DNA from: JBHJHP01 sp042219855
GTDB taxonomy: Bacteria; Bacteroidota; Bacteroidia; Bacteroidales; UBA5342
Assembly (NCBI RefSeq): GCF_042219855.1
Contig: NZ_JBHJHP010000004.1
Location: forward strand, 124,001 to 188,000
DNA length: 64,000 bases
Direction: 5' to 3'
Positions 53,929-62,794 of this stretch are shown one piece after another; position 1 is the stretch's first letter, and the number at the start of each line of letters is the position of its first letter. Both the position numbers and the translations under genes were made by a program. The notes under the pieces were generated by a model. It was given only the letters and a program-made list of their open reading frames with translations, had not been told where the DNA came from and ran no database searches.

Positions 53929-55599
53929 TTACAATGACAAACCAAACTTATCCCTGTTTCCTACAGCCTTGTCATATCCTGCGTCTGCATGCCTGAAGAT
54001 GCCCATGGCAGGATCGTTATACAGCACCTGTGATATGTTTTTGGCAGCCTGTTCAGTTCCGTCTGCCAGTATCACCATGCCGGCATGTTGTGAAAATCCC
54101 ATACCCACGCCGCCTCCGTGATGGAACGATACCCAGGTGGCTCCACCGGCCGTATTTGCCATCAGGTTAAGCAGCGGCCAGTCCGACACCGCATCACTAC
54201 CATCCAGCATGCCTTCTGTCTCCCGGTTCGGTGATGCTACCGATCCACAATCCAGATGATCGCGGCCAATGACAATCGGCGCTTTCACTTTGCCTGTTTT
54301 TACAAGGTCGTTAAAGATCAGACCGGCCTTTTCGCGCTCACCGAAACCCAACCAGCAGATCCGGCTCGGTAAGCCCTGAAATGCCACCTTTTTCTGTGCC
54401 TCTTCCAGCCATTTGATCAGGTGTGTGTTTTCCGGAAAAGCTTCCATCAGGGCACGGTCAGTTGTATAGATATCTTCCGGATCACCCGATAAGGCTACCC
54501 AGCGAAACGGCCCCTGTCCATCACAGAAAAGCGGACGGATAAACTCCGGTACAAAGCCATTATAGTCAAATGCATTGGTTTCACCACCCCGGCGGGCAAA
54601 TTCCCGCAGATTATTGCCGTAATCAAAAACCACACTGCCCCTGGCTTTCATTTTCAACATAAAACCCACATGTCGGGCCATGCTCTTTAAGGCTTTATCC
54701 TTGTAAGCTTCCGGATCAGATGCCCTTAGTTTACCGGCTTCCACCAGCGTAAGGCCATTAGGTACATAGCCATGAACCGGATCGTGAGCAGATGTCTGGT
54801 CTGTCAGAATCTCAGGGATTATATCATCCTGAATCAGTTTTTCCAGCACATCGCCAATGTCGCCGACCAGACCGACAGAAAGAGCTTCTCCTTTTGTTTT
54901 TGCATCTAAAATCCATTGTGTGGCTTCTTTGTAATCAGAGGTCATACGGTCCACATATTTGGTTTCAAGACGTTTCTTTATGCGTTCCGGATCAATATCC
55001 ACACCCAGAAAAGTAGCACCGGCAAGTGTTGCCGCCAGGGGCTGAGCACCACCCATGCCACCTAAACCACCGGAAACAATCAGTTTGTGTCTGAGGTCAC
55101 CGTTGAAGTATTTCTTACCGCATTCTGCAAAGGTTTCGTATGTGCCCTGCAAAATCCCCTGGGTTCCGATATAGATCCAGCTTCCGGCAGTCATCTGGCC
55201 GTACATCATCAGTCCGCGGGATTTCAGTTCTTCAAAATGTTCCCAATTGGCCCAGAAAGGCACAATGTTACTGTTGGCAATGAGAACGCGCGGTGCATGA
55301 GGATGGGAGCGGACCATCCCAACCGGTTTTCCCGATTGAACCAAAAGGCTGTGATGCTCATCCAGCTCGAGCAGGGCCTTGATGATTTTCTGAACAGCTT
55401 CCACGTTACGAGCAGCCTGTCCGGTTCCCCCATATACGATAAGGTTTTCCGGGTCTTCTGCTACCTCTGCATTCAGATTATTGAGCAGCATCCGCAAAGG
55501 TGCTTCCGTTTGCCATGATTTGGCATGGAGCGTATTTCCCACGGGAGCTTTGTAATTTGGATGTGAAGCATATGTCTTAATAAATTCCGAATAATTCAT
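53929..55599 (-). CDS. hutU: Urocanate hydratase
   Basis: This 556-residue protein starts at the ATG at 55599 (MNYSEFIKTY). Family blocks are present: NLIVYGGTGQAARNVE, GQMTAGSWIYIGTQGILQGT, VSGGLGGMGGAQPLA for NAD binding, and the C-terminal GGATWVSFHHGGGVGMGFSQ. It hydrates urocanate to imidazolonepropionate with tightly bound NAD. Its start overlaps the hutH end by 23 bases, so the two are translated together. Confidence 0.96.
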   Translation of the reverse strand: MNYSEFIKTYASHPNYKAPVGNTLHAKSWQTEAPLRMLLNNLNAEVAEDPENLIVYGGTGQAARNVEAVQKIIKALLELDEHHSLLVQSGKPVGMVRSHPHAPRVLIANSNIVPFWANWEHFEELKSRGLMMYGQMTAGSWIYIGTQGILQGTYETFAECGKKYFNGDLRHKLIVSGGLGGMGGAQPLAATLAGATFLGVDIDPERIKKRLETKYVDRMTSDYKEATQWILDAKTKGEALSVGLVGDIGDVLEKLIQDDIIPEILTDQTSAHDPVHGYVPNGLTLVEAGKLRASDPEAYKDKALKSMARHVGFMLKMKARGSVVFDYGNNLREFARRGGETNAFDYNGFVPEFIRPLFCDGQGPFRWVALSGDPEDIYTTDRALMEAFPENTHLIKWLEEAQKKVAFQGLPSRICWLGFGEREKAGLIFNDLVKTGKVKAPIVIGRDHLDCGSVASPNRETEGMLDGSDAVSDWPLLNLMANTAGGATWVSFHHGGGVGMGFSQHAGMVILADGTEQAAKNISQVLYNDPAMGIFRHADAGYDKAVGNRDKFGLSL

Positions 55600-57151
55600 G
55601 TGTGTCGTTTTTAAAATCAATATGGTGTTCCTGAGCCAGATAATCTGTCAGGCGTAACAATTCTTTGGACTGAATAATTTCAATTGCTTTATTAATATCA
55701 GGATAAAAGAGCCTGTCGCTTTCTGCAAACTCAATTTTTGACCGTATAAAATCGTAGCAGTGATCCATGAGAAACCCTGATTTCATGGGTCTTCTGAATT
55801 CAAAACCCTGGGAAGCTGTCAGCAATTCAATAGCCAGAATTTTCTCCAGATTTTCAACTATTTTCAAAGTTTTCCGTCCACTGATGGATCCCATACTCAC
55901 ATGATCTTCCTGCCCCAGAGAAGTTGGAATGCTGTCTGCACTGGCAGGAAAGCAGAGACTTTTATTTTCACTGACCAGGGCTGCACTGGTATATTGAAGG
56001 ATCATAAAACCGGAGTTCAGGCCGGTGGTCTTCATCAGCAGTTTTGGCAAACCGGGTACGCTTTCAATGAGTGATAGATAGATGCGACGGTCAGATATAT
56101 TCCCGATTTCGGCAGCAGCAAGCGCTGCATAATCCATGGGCAGTGCGATGGGCTGACCGTGAAAATGGCCTCCTGTTATGGTTTTTTCTTCGCTGAAAAT
56201 TATGGGATTGTCAGTCACCGAATTCATCTCAATCTCAACCGCTTCCTTCAAGTGCAACCAGGCGTTTCTGGAAGCCCCGTGAACCTGTGGGATACATCTT
56301 AGGGAATACGGATCCTGAACGCGGGTGCAGTTTTCGTGAGATTTTTCAATTTCCGAATGTTTCAGCAACGTACGGATGCGTTTCGCCACATATTTATTGC
56401 CTTCATAGGGTCGAAGTTCATGCAGGGCTTCATCAAAACTTTTAAAGGAACCCATCATGGCTTCCAGGTTCATTGCAGCAATGATATCGGCATGATCCAG
56501 ACAGTTTTTGAGCCGCTCTGTGATCAGCGTGGCATGTGCCAGCATAAACTGTGTACCGTTGATCAGGGCCAGACCTTCTTTGGGACCCAGTTCAATGGGC
56601 TCAAGTTTGAAAAGTCTGAATATTTCTTCAGTTGGATATTCCAGACCATCGTATATCACACTTCCGAGGCCGATTAAAGGAAGGAACAAATGGGCCAGTG
56701 GAGCAAGATCGCCCGAGGCACCAACAGATCCCTGGGAAGGAACAACCGGAATGACATCGTGATCAATATGCCACATTATGCGTTCAATAGTTTCAAGCGC
56801 AATACCGGAAAAACCCTTCGCCAGTGCATGAACCTTGAAGATCATCATGAGTTTAGCGATCTCCGGATCTACCGGTTCACCAACGCCTACACTGTGACTT
56901 TTCAGCAGATTGTATTGAAGTTGCCTGGTGTCCTCTTCGTTGATCAACGTGGTGCAGAGTGGCCCAAAGCCGGTATTAATACCATAAACCACCTTTTTAT
57001 GGTGAACGATATTAAGTACAACCTGACGGTTTTCATTGACTTTGTTTATTGTATTTTCGGACAGGATTCCGTTTGTAGTGCCCCGGGCCAGTTCAAGTGC
57101 AAGCCCAACACTCATATGATCCTCTCCGTACCGAAATTCTTGTTTAGACAT
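55577..57151 (-). CDS. hutH: Histidine ammonia-lyase
   Basis: This 524-residue enzyme converts histidine to urocanate. The autocatalytic MIO cofactor forms from Ala-Ser-Gly in SVGASGDLAPLAHL. YGINTGFGPL, GTQFMLAHATLI and the QEDHVSMGS segment are typical of the family. It is the first gene of the hut set on the minus strand, followed by hutU, hutI and ftcD. A short inverted repeat lies just upstream and could be an operator. Confidence 0.96.
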   Translation of the reverse strand: MSKQEFRYGEDHMSVGLALELARGTTNGILSENTINKVNENRQVVLNIVHHKKVVYGINTGFGPLCTTLINEEDTRQLQYNLLKSHSVGVGEPVDPEIAKLMMIFKVHALAKGFSGIALETIERIMWHIDHDVIPVVPSQGSVGASGDLAPLAHLFLPLIGLGSVIYDGLEYPTEEIFRLFKLEPIELGPKEGLALINGTQFMLAHATLITERLKNCLDHADIIAAMNLEAMMGSFKSFDEALHELRPYEGNKYVAKRIRTLLKHSEIEKSHENCTRVQDPYSLRCIPQVHGASRNAWLHLKEAVEIEMNSVTDNPIIFSEEKTITGGHFHGQPIALPMDYAALAAAEIGNISDRRIYLSLIESVPGLPKLLMKTTGLNSGFMILQYTSAALVSENKSLCFPASADSIPTSLGQEDHVSMGSISGRKTLKIVENLEKILAIELLTASQGFEFRRPMKSGFLMDHCYDFIRSKIEFAESDRLFYPDINKAIEIIQSKELLRLTDYLAQEHHIDFKNDTHELFGIY

Positions 57152-57167
57152 TCCTGTTATTTTAATT

Positions 57168-57186
57168 TCTGATATAAGACATCAGA
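57168..57186. promoter_or_regulatory. Short inverted repeat before hutH
   Basis: TCTGAT, 7 spacer bases and ATCAGA form a perfect 6-bp inverted repeat 17 bases upstream of the hutH ATG. A hut regulator site is possible; no hut regulator gene is in the window. Confidence 0.3.
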
Positions 57187-57331
57187 TACTAAATATACGG
57201 CTTTGAACAGGCTCGAAAAATGATAAAAATTAGGAAGGATATATGATTTTAAACAGCTTGGAAAACAGTCAGGCTGTCCAAAAAGACAAATAAAAATATT
57301 TTGAACTTATAAATTGTAAGCAATCTTTCTT

Positions 57332-57399
57332 TTACCCCTCCAAACCTCTCCGTCAGCTGACGGAAGGCTTTAAGTCCCCTTCAGGGGATTTAGGGGTAA
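57332..57399. repeat. Palindromic intergenic element, copy 2
   Basis: Outer arms TTACCCCT and AGGGGTAA enclose the perfect palindrome CCGTCAGCTGACGG (57350-57363) and the hairpin TCCCC-TTCA-GGGGA (57375-57388). It has the same architecture as 53787-53859 but a different central palindrome. Confidence 0.75.
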
Positions 57400-57525
57400 T
57401 TTCGTAAAAACTACTTACAATCCGAAAGTAAATATAATTCTGATATCACTTTTTGGACAGTATGACTCAAATTATATATTACCAATATAAACTTTTGTAT
57501 ATTACAAATATAAACCTTCGTTCTG

Positions 57526-59385
57526 CTATTTCTGATACTCCTTCTTTTTGCGTTTGTAGTAATCCTGAAGAATATAAAAGGCCTTCTTTTTAGCTCCGGT
57601 TTCTGAAACCAAACCCTTACGGTTCCATCCATCCTGTACATCGGGAAGTTGTCTGAGTGGCGACATGAAATCCACCAGAATCCAGGGTGTCATACCCGAA
57701 AGTCCAGGGACCCGATCAAACATGGCAATATTTTCTTTATACATAAATTCCTGGTATTCTTCACTCCAGCGCGTCAGTGAGTCAGCATGAAATCCCTGGA
57801 TTGCTCCACCGCCAAATTCACTGACGATAACGGGTTTGTCATAGTCGATCACAAATGTTTTCTTACGGCATTCCAGCGGACTGCCACCATACCATCCAAG
57901 ATATTCATTGAAACTGATGATGTCCAGTTCCTTGCCTATCGGATCACTCACCACATAAGTGCTGTCCGGATGTCCATCCACGGCCTGATCTTTTTTACAG
58001 GCAGCACTCAATAAACGGGTTGGATCCTGTTCCCGTACATGATGCGCAACAGCAGTCAGAAATGCATTACGCGCTTTGGTCGGTCCGGTTTCATTGGCAA
58101 TAGACCAGATAATGCTCGATGCCCGGTTTTTATCTCTTCGGATCATCTCTGAATACTGGGTTTTCGCTTTCTCCAACACCTTGTCATTAGACCATTCAAT
58201 CCCCCAGTAAAGCGGCAACTCTTCCCATAGCAGAATTCCCATTTCATCGGCCAGACGTACAATGTTTTCCTGATGCGGATAATGTGCCAGACGTGCAAAG
58301 TTACAGCCCAGTTCCTTAGTCCAACCCAGTACAAGTTTTGCATCATCAAAGCTATGTGCCCGGTCTCTGCGAACCGGATTTTCATCGTGAATGGAGATCC
58401 CTCTTAAAAAGATCGGTTCACCGTTTAAAAGAATCTCTTTCCCTTTTGTTTCAATCGTCCTGAATCCTATTTTATCTGAAATCTCATCATCACCGGCTTT
58501 TAAGGTTACCTTATATAGTTTCGGGTTTTCGGGTGACCACAAACTTAATTTTCCCGATTCCAGTGTGAATTTTGCTGCTCCGTTTTCATCGAGCTTAACC
58601 TCTTTGCTGATCTTTAATTCAGGGATAGAAATAGTTGCCTGATCCGGCAGATTTTCGCCTGATATTTTTATGCTTCCCCGGATGGTTTTCTTTTTACTGT
58701 TTAATGAAGCTTTATCAAGATACAGGAAATAATCATCGATATAAGTTTGTGGTACTTCAACCAGGTATACATCGCGGGTTATGCCGCCGTGGTTATACCA
58801 GTCTGTTACTTTTCCTGGAATGTAATCACTTTCCCTGCTGTTGCTAATGCCAAGAATAAGAAAGTTATCCTTGTCTTTTATCAGGTTTGTTACCTCGAAA
58901 CTGAAGGGTGTAAAACCACCTTCATGGTAACCCAGACGCCTACCGTTGAATGTGTAGGTTGTTTTGTAATTGGCTGCTCCAACATATATAAATACCCTGG
59001 AGTTTTTCAGTTTAGGTTGAAAATCAAACGTTTTGCGGTACCATATGCTGCCTTCATAGTAGTAGAGATCTTCTTTTTGCGAATTCCATGAACCGGGTAC
59101 CCAAAGGTTTTGTGCATAGTCAAAACTATATTCCACACGATCAGATTTGTCTTTTGGTTTAGCATTTCTGTAAATAGGGCTGAACCCGATTTGTCCGGTT
59201 TCATACTGGTCCATTACATACTTCCACTTTCCGTTTAAAGACTGTGTTGTACGATTTTGGATGTTAGTGATGAAGTTATCCTGTCCAACTGCATTGTGAG
59301 GAATAATTAAAACCGCCATTATGAAAGCTGAGAGCCATATAATATTTTTTCTGATTATTCCGGAAGAGGTTGTTACTGATGCCAT
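57526..59385 (-). CDS. GH2 beta-glucuronidase
   Basis: This 619-residue secreted enzyme has a hydrophobic export segment at residues 13-32. The GH2 domains run sugar-binding (GSIWYRKTFDF, GGITRDVYLVEV), Ig-like, and TIM barrel from about 315. The acid/base is Glu432 in SIANETG and the nucleophile is Glu523 in VSEFGGG. Asn588 and Lys590 in WNRKGL match the NxK motif that binds the glucuronate carboxylate in E. coli GUS, which favours a beta-glucuronidase over a galactosidase. No T9SS tail is present. It stands alone between hutH and the SET-domain gene. Release of terminal glucuronic acid from plant glycans is the likely role. Confidence 0.88.
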   Translation of the reverse strand: MASVTTSSGIIRKNIIWLSAFIMAVLIIPHNAVGQDNFITNIQNRTTQSLNGKWKYVMDQYETGQIGFSPIYRNAKPKDKSDRVEYSFDYAQNLWVPGSWNSQKEDLYYYEGSIWYRKTFDFQPKLKNSRVFIYVGAANYKTTYTFNGRRLGYHEGGFTPFSFEVTNLIKDKDNFLILGISNSRESDYIPGKVTDWYNHGGITRDVYLVEVPQTYIDDYFLYLDKASLNSKKKTIRGSIKISGENLPDQATISIPELKISKEVKLDENGAAKFTLESGKLSLWSPENPKLYKVTLKAGDDEISDKIGFRTIETKGKEILLNGEPIFLRGISIHDENPVRRDRAHSFDDAKLVLGWTKELGCNFARLAHYPHQENIVRLADEMGILLWEELPLYWGIEWSNDKVLEKAKTQYSEMIRRDKNRASSIIWSIANETGPTKARNAFLTAVAHHVREQDPTRLLSAACKKDQAVDGHPDSTYVVSDPIGKELDIISFNEYLGWYGGSPLECRKKTFVIDYDKPVIVSEFGGGAIQGFHADSLTRWSEEYQEFMYKENIAMFDRVPGLSGMTPWILVDFMSPLRQLPDVQDGWNRKGLVSETGAKKKAFYILQDYYKRKKKEYQK

Positions 59386-59521
59386 TTTTATAACGTTAAT
59401 TAATATTACAGTGGTTAAAGATAGAGGTTTTAGTCAGTTCATACTATAACGGATTGTACAGATTCTGTAAGGAATTGGATAAATCCAGATACTGAAAAAC
59501 GGTTTGGAAACGAATTTGAGA

Positions 59522-60124
59522 TTATTCCTGAAGTTTTTGTGCCGGATCAAAATAATTGTTAAGAATAGAATCTGCCTGCAATTCACCTGATATGATTTTT
59601 TCGACTTTTTCCCATGTTCCGTTTGCGATCAACGGTTTTAAAGGTTGGTCGAGTTTTGCAATTTTTATAAAGACTCTTGCAATCTTCTTGTCCCATGTTT
59701 TATGATAGCGAAGCAGATCATCGGGATAGACCATTTTGCGTTTTGTACCTTCGTTGGCTGCCCTGAAAGGTTCTACTATGTTCAGATAACCATAATCATC
59801 TGTTAATTCTTCTCCCGGTTGAATGTCGCGTATGGCAATTTCAAAATCGTAGGCTGTTGACAGGCAGTTGGATTTAAAACTGTGATTTATGAACCGGCCG
59901 TTATCCCAGCAAAAAATATAGTTGCCCTTGTTATTCCTGAATGTGTAATTTAATATAACGGACTGGTAAACCGGTTCCATATTCTGAATTTCCTGAAGCG
60001 TAAATTCCCGGTCCAGTTTATCGTGAACCCATATTATGGTTCCGGCTGGTATGGTTTTGGTGGCAACTACTCCATAGCCAATCTCTTCGCTGATGAACTT
60101 TAATTCGGTATGCGGGTGTATCAT
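59522..60124 (-). CDS. SET-domain protein (putative lysine methyltransferase)
   Basis: This 200-residue cytoplasmic protein has a complete SET core: GYGVVATKTIPAGTIIW for the N-terminal S-adenosylmethionine-binding region, RFINHSFKSNC as the NHS..NC motif, and GEELTDDYGY with the catalytic Tyr. There is no post-SET zinc cluster. Residues about 125-200 form a helical C-terminal segment. SET proteins are mainly eukaryotic but occur in Bacteroidota, where substrates are largely unknown. It stands upstream of the GH2 gene and downstream of the cupin, with 64 bases to the latter. Confidence 0.88.
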   Translation of the reverse strand: MIHPHTELKFISEEIGYGVVATKTIPAGTIIWVHDKLDREFTLQEIQNMEPVYQSVILNYTFRNNKGNYIFCWDNGRFINHSFKSNCLSTAYDFEIAIRDIQPGEELTDDYGYLNIVEPFRAANEGTKRKMVYPDDLLRYHKTWDKKIARVFIKIAKLDQPLKPLIANGTWEKVEKIISGELQADSILNNYFDPAQKLQE

Positions 60125-60188
60125 AACAGAACAACAATTATGGCCATATTATTTATGCTGATGGCAGGTGCAAATATCTGTAAAAAGT

Positions 60189-60623
60189 TTATTTCAGATA
60201 CGTTTTGATGACTAAATATTTTAGTTCGGTATCACCCACATTTTTAATGCCATGCTCAGTGTTAGGGGGACAGTAAAAACTGGCATATGGTCCTGCCACT
60301 TTTGTTTTTCCATCCAGATAAAATTCTGCCGTTCCTTCCAGAACAAAAAAGAACTCATCTTCAAGGTGTTTATGTGGTGGATGTGTTGCAGAATGAGGTG
60401 CGACTACGCTCATCTTAAGCGTTCGGCCATCGAGAAATTCCTTATCCGCGAACCAAAACTGATAACCAACTTTTGTTTTGACCGTATCTTCCCATGAAAA
60501 TCGGGAGACACAGTTTTCAATGGTAAACTGTTTTTGTGATGTTGCTGTTTCAACCCTTTTCTGAGCACTTAATATTGTGCAGGCTGAAAAAATAAATATT
60601 GAGGTGATAAGTATGTTTTTCAT
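60189..60623 (-). CDS. Secreted cupin-domain protein
   Basis: This 144-residue protein starts at the ATG at 60623 (MKNILITS). The N-terminus carries a signal sequence with TSIFIFSACTILSAQ, which could also be read as a lipobox (FSAC). The cupin core has SATHPPHKHLEDEFFFVLEG with metal-ligand histidines and Glu, and PPNTEHGIKNVG. No enzymatic function can be assigned. It is divergent from the ABC operon. Confidence 0.8.
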   Translation of the reverse strand: MKNILITSIFIFSACTILSAQKRVETATSQKQFTIENCVSRFSWEDTVKTKVGYQFWFADKEFLDGRTLKMSVVAPHSATHPPHKHLEDEFFFVLEGTAEFYLDGKTKVAGPYASFYCPPNTEHGIKNVGDTELKYLVIKTYLK

Positions 60624-60706
60624 TTCGAAGTACATAAAAGAATAATTTCTTCGAATTTACGTTTTTTTTACGGTTAGATCTTGCATACACTTGAATTTTA
60701 ATAACC

Positions 60707-60737
60707 GTCGTTTACCGACGAAAACCTGTCGTTTACC
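60707..60737 (+). promoter_or_regulatory. 21-bp-period direct repeat before the ABC operon
   Basis: GTCGTTTACC occurs at 60707-60716 and 60728-60737, both preceded by CC or CCT. A period of two helical turns suggests a dimeric activator (LytTR, AraC or OmpR type) binding one face upstream of the promoter. Confidence 0.5.
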
Positions 60738-60769
60738 TTATTTGGCTGTGAGCTCGATTGACGATGGAT

Positions 60770-60777
60770 TATTTTTG
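60770..60777 (+). promoter_or_regulatory. -7 box of the ABC operon
   Basis: TATTTTTG matches TAnnTTTG; TTTG at 60741-60744 is a possible -33 element with a slightly long spacer. The leader to the ATG at 60831 is about 45 bases. Confidence 0.45.
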
Positions 60778-60830
60778 ATGTAATTTGTAACAAATACAGA
60801 TACTTGTCGTAATTCAATAAAATTTTATTC

Positions 60831-61520
60831 ATGGTTTCACTCACCAATATTCATAAATCCTATATAACCGGACATAATCGTCTGCATGTGCTTAAGGGCA
60901 TTGATATGCATATAGAAAAGGGAGAACTCGTTTCCATAATGGGATCATCCGGATCAGGAAAATCCACCCTTCTGAACATTCTTGGGATGCTGGATAATTA
61001 CGATAAGGGGAAATATATTCTGGGAGGTAAGCATATCATTAACATGACAGAAACCACAGCTGCCCGTTACCGCAATAAAATGGTGGGATTCGTATTCCAG
61101 TCTTTTAATCTGATTTCGTTTAAAACCGCGTTGGAAAATGTGGCATTGCCCCTCTATTATAAAGGTATCAGCAGACGAAAGCGGAATGTGATTGCAATGG
61201 AATATCTCGATAAGGTTGGATTAAGGGACTGGGCGACGCATTTACCCAGTGAACTTTCAGGAGGGCAGAAACAAAGAATCGCCATTGCACGTGCTCTGAT
61301 TTCAGATCCGCAGCTTATCCTGGCCGATGAGCCAACCGGAGCGCTGGATACCCAAACATCGTATGAAGTTATGGAGCTGCTGAAGCAGATTAATAATGAA
61401 GGAAAGACCATATTGATTGTAACTCACGAAAACGACATCTCGAAGATGACACGCCGGATTATCCGGCTGAAAGATGGCCGTATTGAGAAAGAAGAATACA
61501 TTGAAGCTCAAACCGTATAA
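60831..61520 (+). CDS. ABC transporter ATPase, MacB/LolD type
   Basis: This 229-residue ATPase has Walker A GSSGSGKST, the Q-loop in GFVFQSFNLI, signature LSGGQKQRIAIARAL, Walker B LILADEPTGALD and the H-loop VTHEND. It fits the MacB/FtsE/LolD class, which powers FtsX-like permeases without a classical transport pore. It starts an operon with two permeases 2-3 bases apart. The partner adaptor and outer membrane channel are presumably past the right edge. Confidence 0.95.
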   Translation: MVSLTNIHKSYITGHNRLHVLKGIDMHIEKGELVSIMGSSGSGKSTLLNILGMLDNYDKGKYILGGKHIINMTETTAARYRNKMVGFVFQSFNLISFKTALENVALPLYYKGISRRKRNVIAMEYLDKVGLRDWATHLPSELSGGQKQRIAIARALISDPQLILADEPTGALDTQTSYEVMELLKQINNEGKTILIVTHENDISKMTRRIIRLKDGRIEKEEYIEAQTV

Positions 61521-61522
61521 TT

Positions 61523-62791
61523 ATGTTTGATTCCAATATCTGGCAGGAAATTGCCTCAACAATAAAACAAAATAAACTACGGACTTTTCTCACCAGTTTT
61601 AGTGTTTTTTGGGGGATTTTCATGCTCATTCTGCTTCTTGGCGCCGGTAACGGGTTGTCAAATGGCATGAAGGAGAATTTCTCGGATGATGCCACAAACT
61701 CTATTTTCTTTAATTCAGGAACCACAAGTAAGGCATATAAGGGATTGAAACCCGGCAGGCGTATTCAGTTTGAGAATGAAGATATTGACAATATAAAAAA
61801 GAATTTTCCTGAGGTAGATGATATTTCAGGCCGGTTTTTTCTGCCCTGGGGTGAAACAAATGTTTCTTATGGGAATGAATACGGGAGTTACCAGGTATTG
61901 TCTTGTATGCCCGATTATCAGAAAATTGAGAATGCCGTAATGATGAAAGGCCGGTTCATTAATGATGTGGATTTAAAAATGACCCGGAAGTATGCAGTAA
62001 TAGGTGAGGAAGTGGCTAATAAACTGTTTAATGGCGATGAGCCACTGGGTAAGTTTATTAAAATAAACAGTGTTATGTTTCGGGTCGTCGGTGTTTATCA
62101 TGATAAATCAGATTGGGATAATAAAAGAGTGTATGTGCCCATGACAACTGCACAAAAACTGTTCAACGGAGCAAACCGGGTTCATAATATTGCGCTTACC
62201 GTAGATGATATGTCGATAAAGCAGAATCATGAACTGGAATCCCGTTTTTTAAAATACTTTTCAAAGAAATATCAGTTTGATCCTGAAGATAAAAAAGCGC
62301 TTTACATCAATAACAGGCTTGAAAACTACACAAGGGTTCAATCCGTATTTGTGGGTATTAAAGCCTTTGTGTGGATCATCGGTATTTTCACAATTATTGC
62401 TGGTGTTGTAGGTGTCAGTAATATCATGCTGATTACCGTAAAAGAAAGGACCAAGGAAATAGGAATAAGGAAGGCACTGGGAGCAACACCGGGGAGTATA
62501 ATTTCACTTATTATACTTGAAGCGGTTATAATTACCGGGATTGCAGGTTATCTTGGAATGGTCTGTGGCATTGGTTTGCTGGAACTGCTCAATATGGCTA
62601 TGGAGAAGGGTGCAGAGGCGGCGCAGAGTCAACAGGGACAGGGAGGTATGCCATTCAGTAATCCAACGGTTAATCTTACTATTGCCGGTATTTCAACGCT
62701 GGTTCTGATTATCTCAGGTGTAATAGCAGGTTATTTTCCGGCAAGAAAGGCAACTAAAATTAAACCTATTGAGGCATTAAGAGACGAATAA
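61523..62791 (+). CDS. MacB-type ABC permease (FtsX domain), first copy
   Basis: This 422-residue protein has a first transmembrane helix at about 20-42 (LTSFSVFWGIFMLILLLGAG), a large periplasmic MacB_PCD domain (about 45-275) and three C-terminal helices with the FtsX motif (GVSNIMLITVKERTKEIGIR, KALGATPGSI). It couples ATP hydrolysis to periplasmic conformational change, for export of antibiotics, peptides or lipids. It ends in FPARKATKIKPIEALRDE, the usual MacB C-terminus. The next permease begins 3 bases later. Confidence 0.93.
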   Translation: MFDSNIWQEIASTIKQNKLRTFLTSFSVFWGIFMLILLLGAGNGLSNGMKENFSDDATNSIFFNSGTTSKAYKGLKPGRRIQFENEDIDNIKKNFPEVDDISGRFFLPWGETNVSYGNEYGSYQVLSCMPDYQKIENAVMMKGRFINDVDLKMTRKYAVIGEEVANKLFNGDEPLGKFIKINSVMFRVVGVYHDKSDWDNKRVYVPMTTAQKLFNGANRVHNIALTVDDMSIKQNHELESRFLKYFSKKYQFDPEDKKALYINNRLENYTRVQSVFVGIKAFVWIIGIFTIIAGVVGVSNIMLITVKERTKEIGIRKALGATPGSIISLIILEAVIITGIAGYLGMVCGIGLLELLNMAMEKGAEAAQSQQGQGGMPFSNPTVNLTIAGISTLVLIISGVIAGYFPARKATKIKPIEALRDE

Positions 62792-62794
62792 GTT

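Larger units (their letters stand above)
57152..57525. other. Intergenic region upstream of hutH
   Basis: It contains the inverted repeat at 57168-57186 and the palindromic element at 57332-57399. Otherwise AT-rich without a recognisable gene. Confidence 0.6.

Noticed and set aside
57411..57641. 76-residue minus-strand frame at the end of the GH2 gene
   Set aside because: It overlaps the GH2 C-terminus in another frame and runs through AT-rich intergenic DNA without family resemblance.
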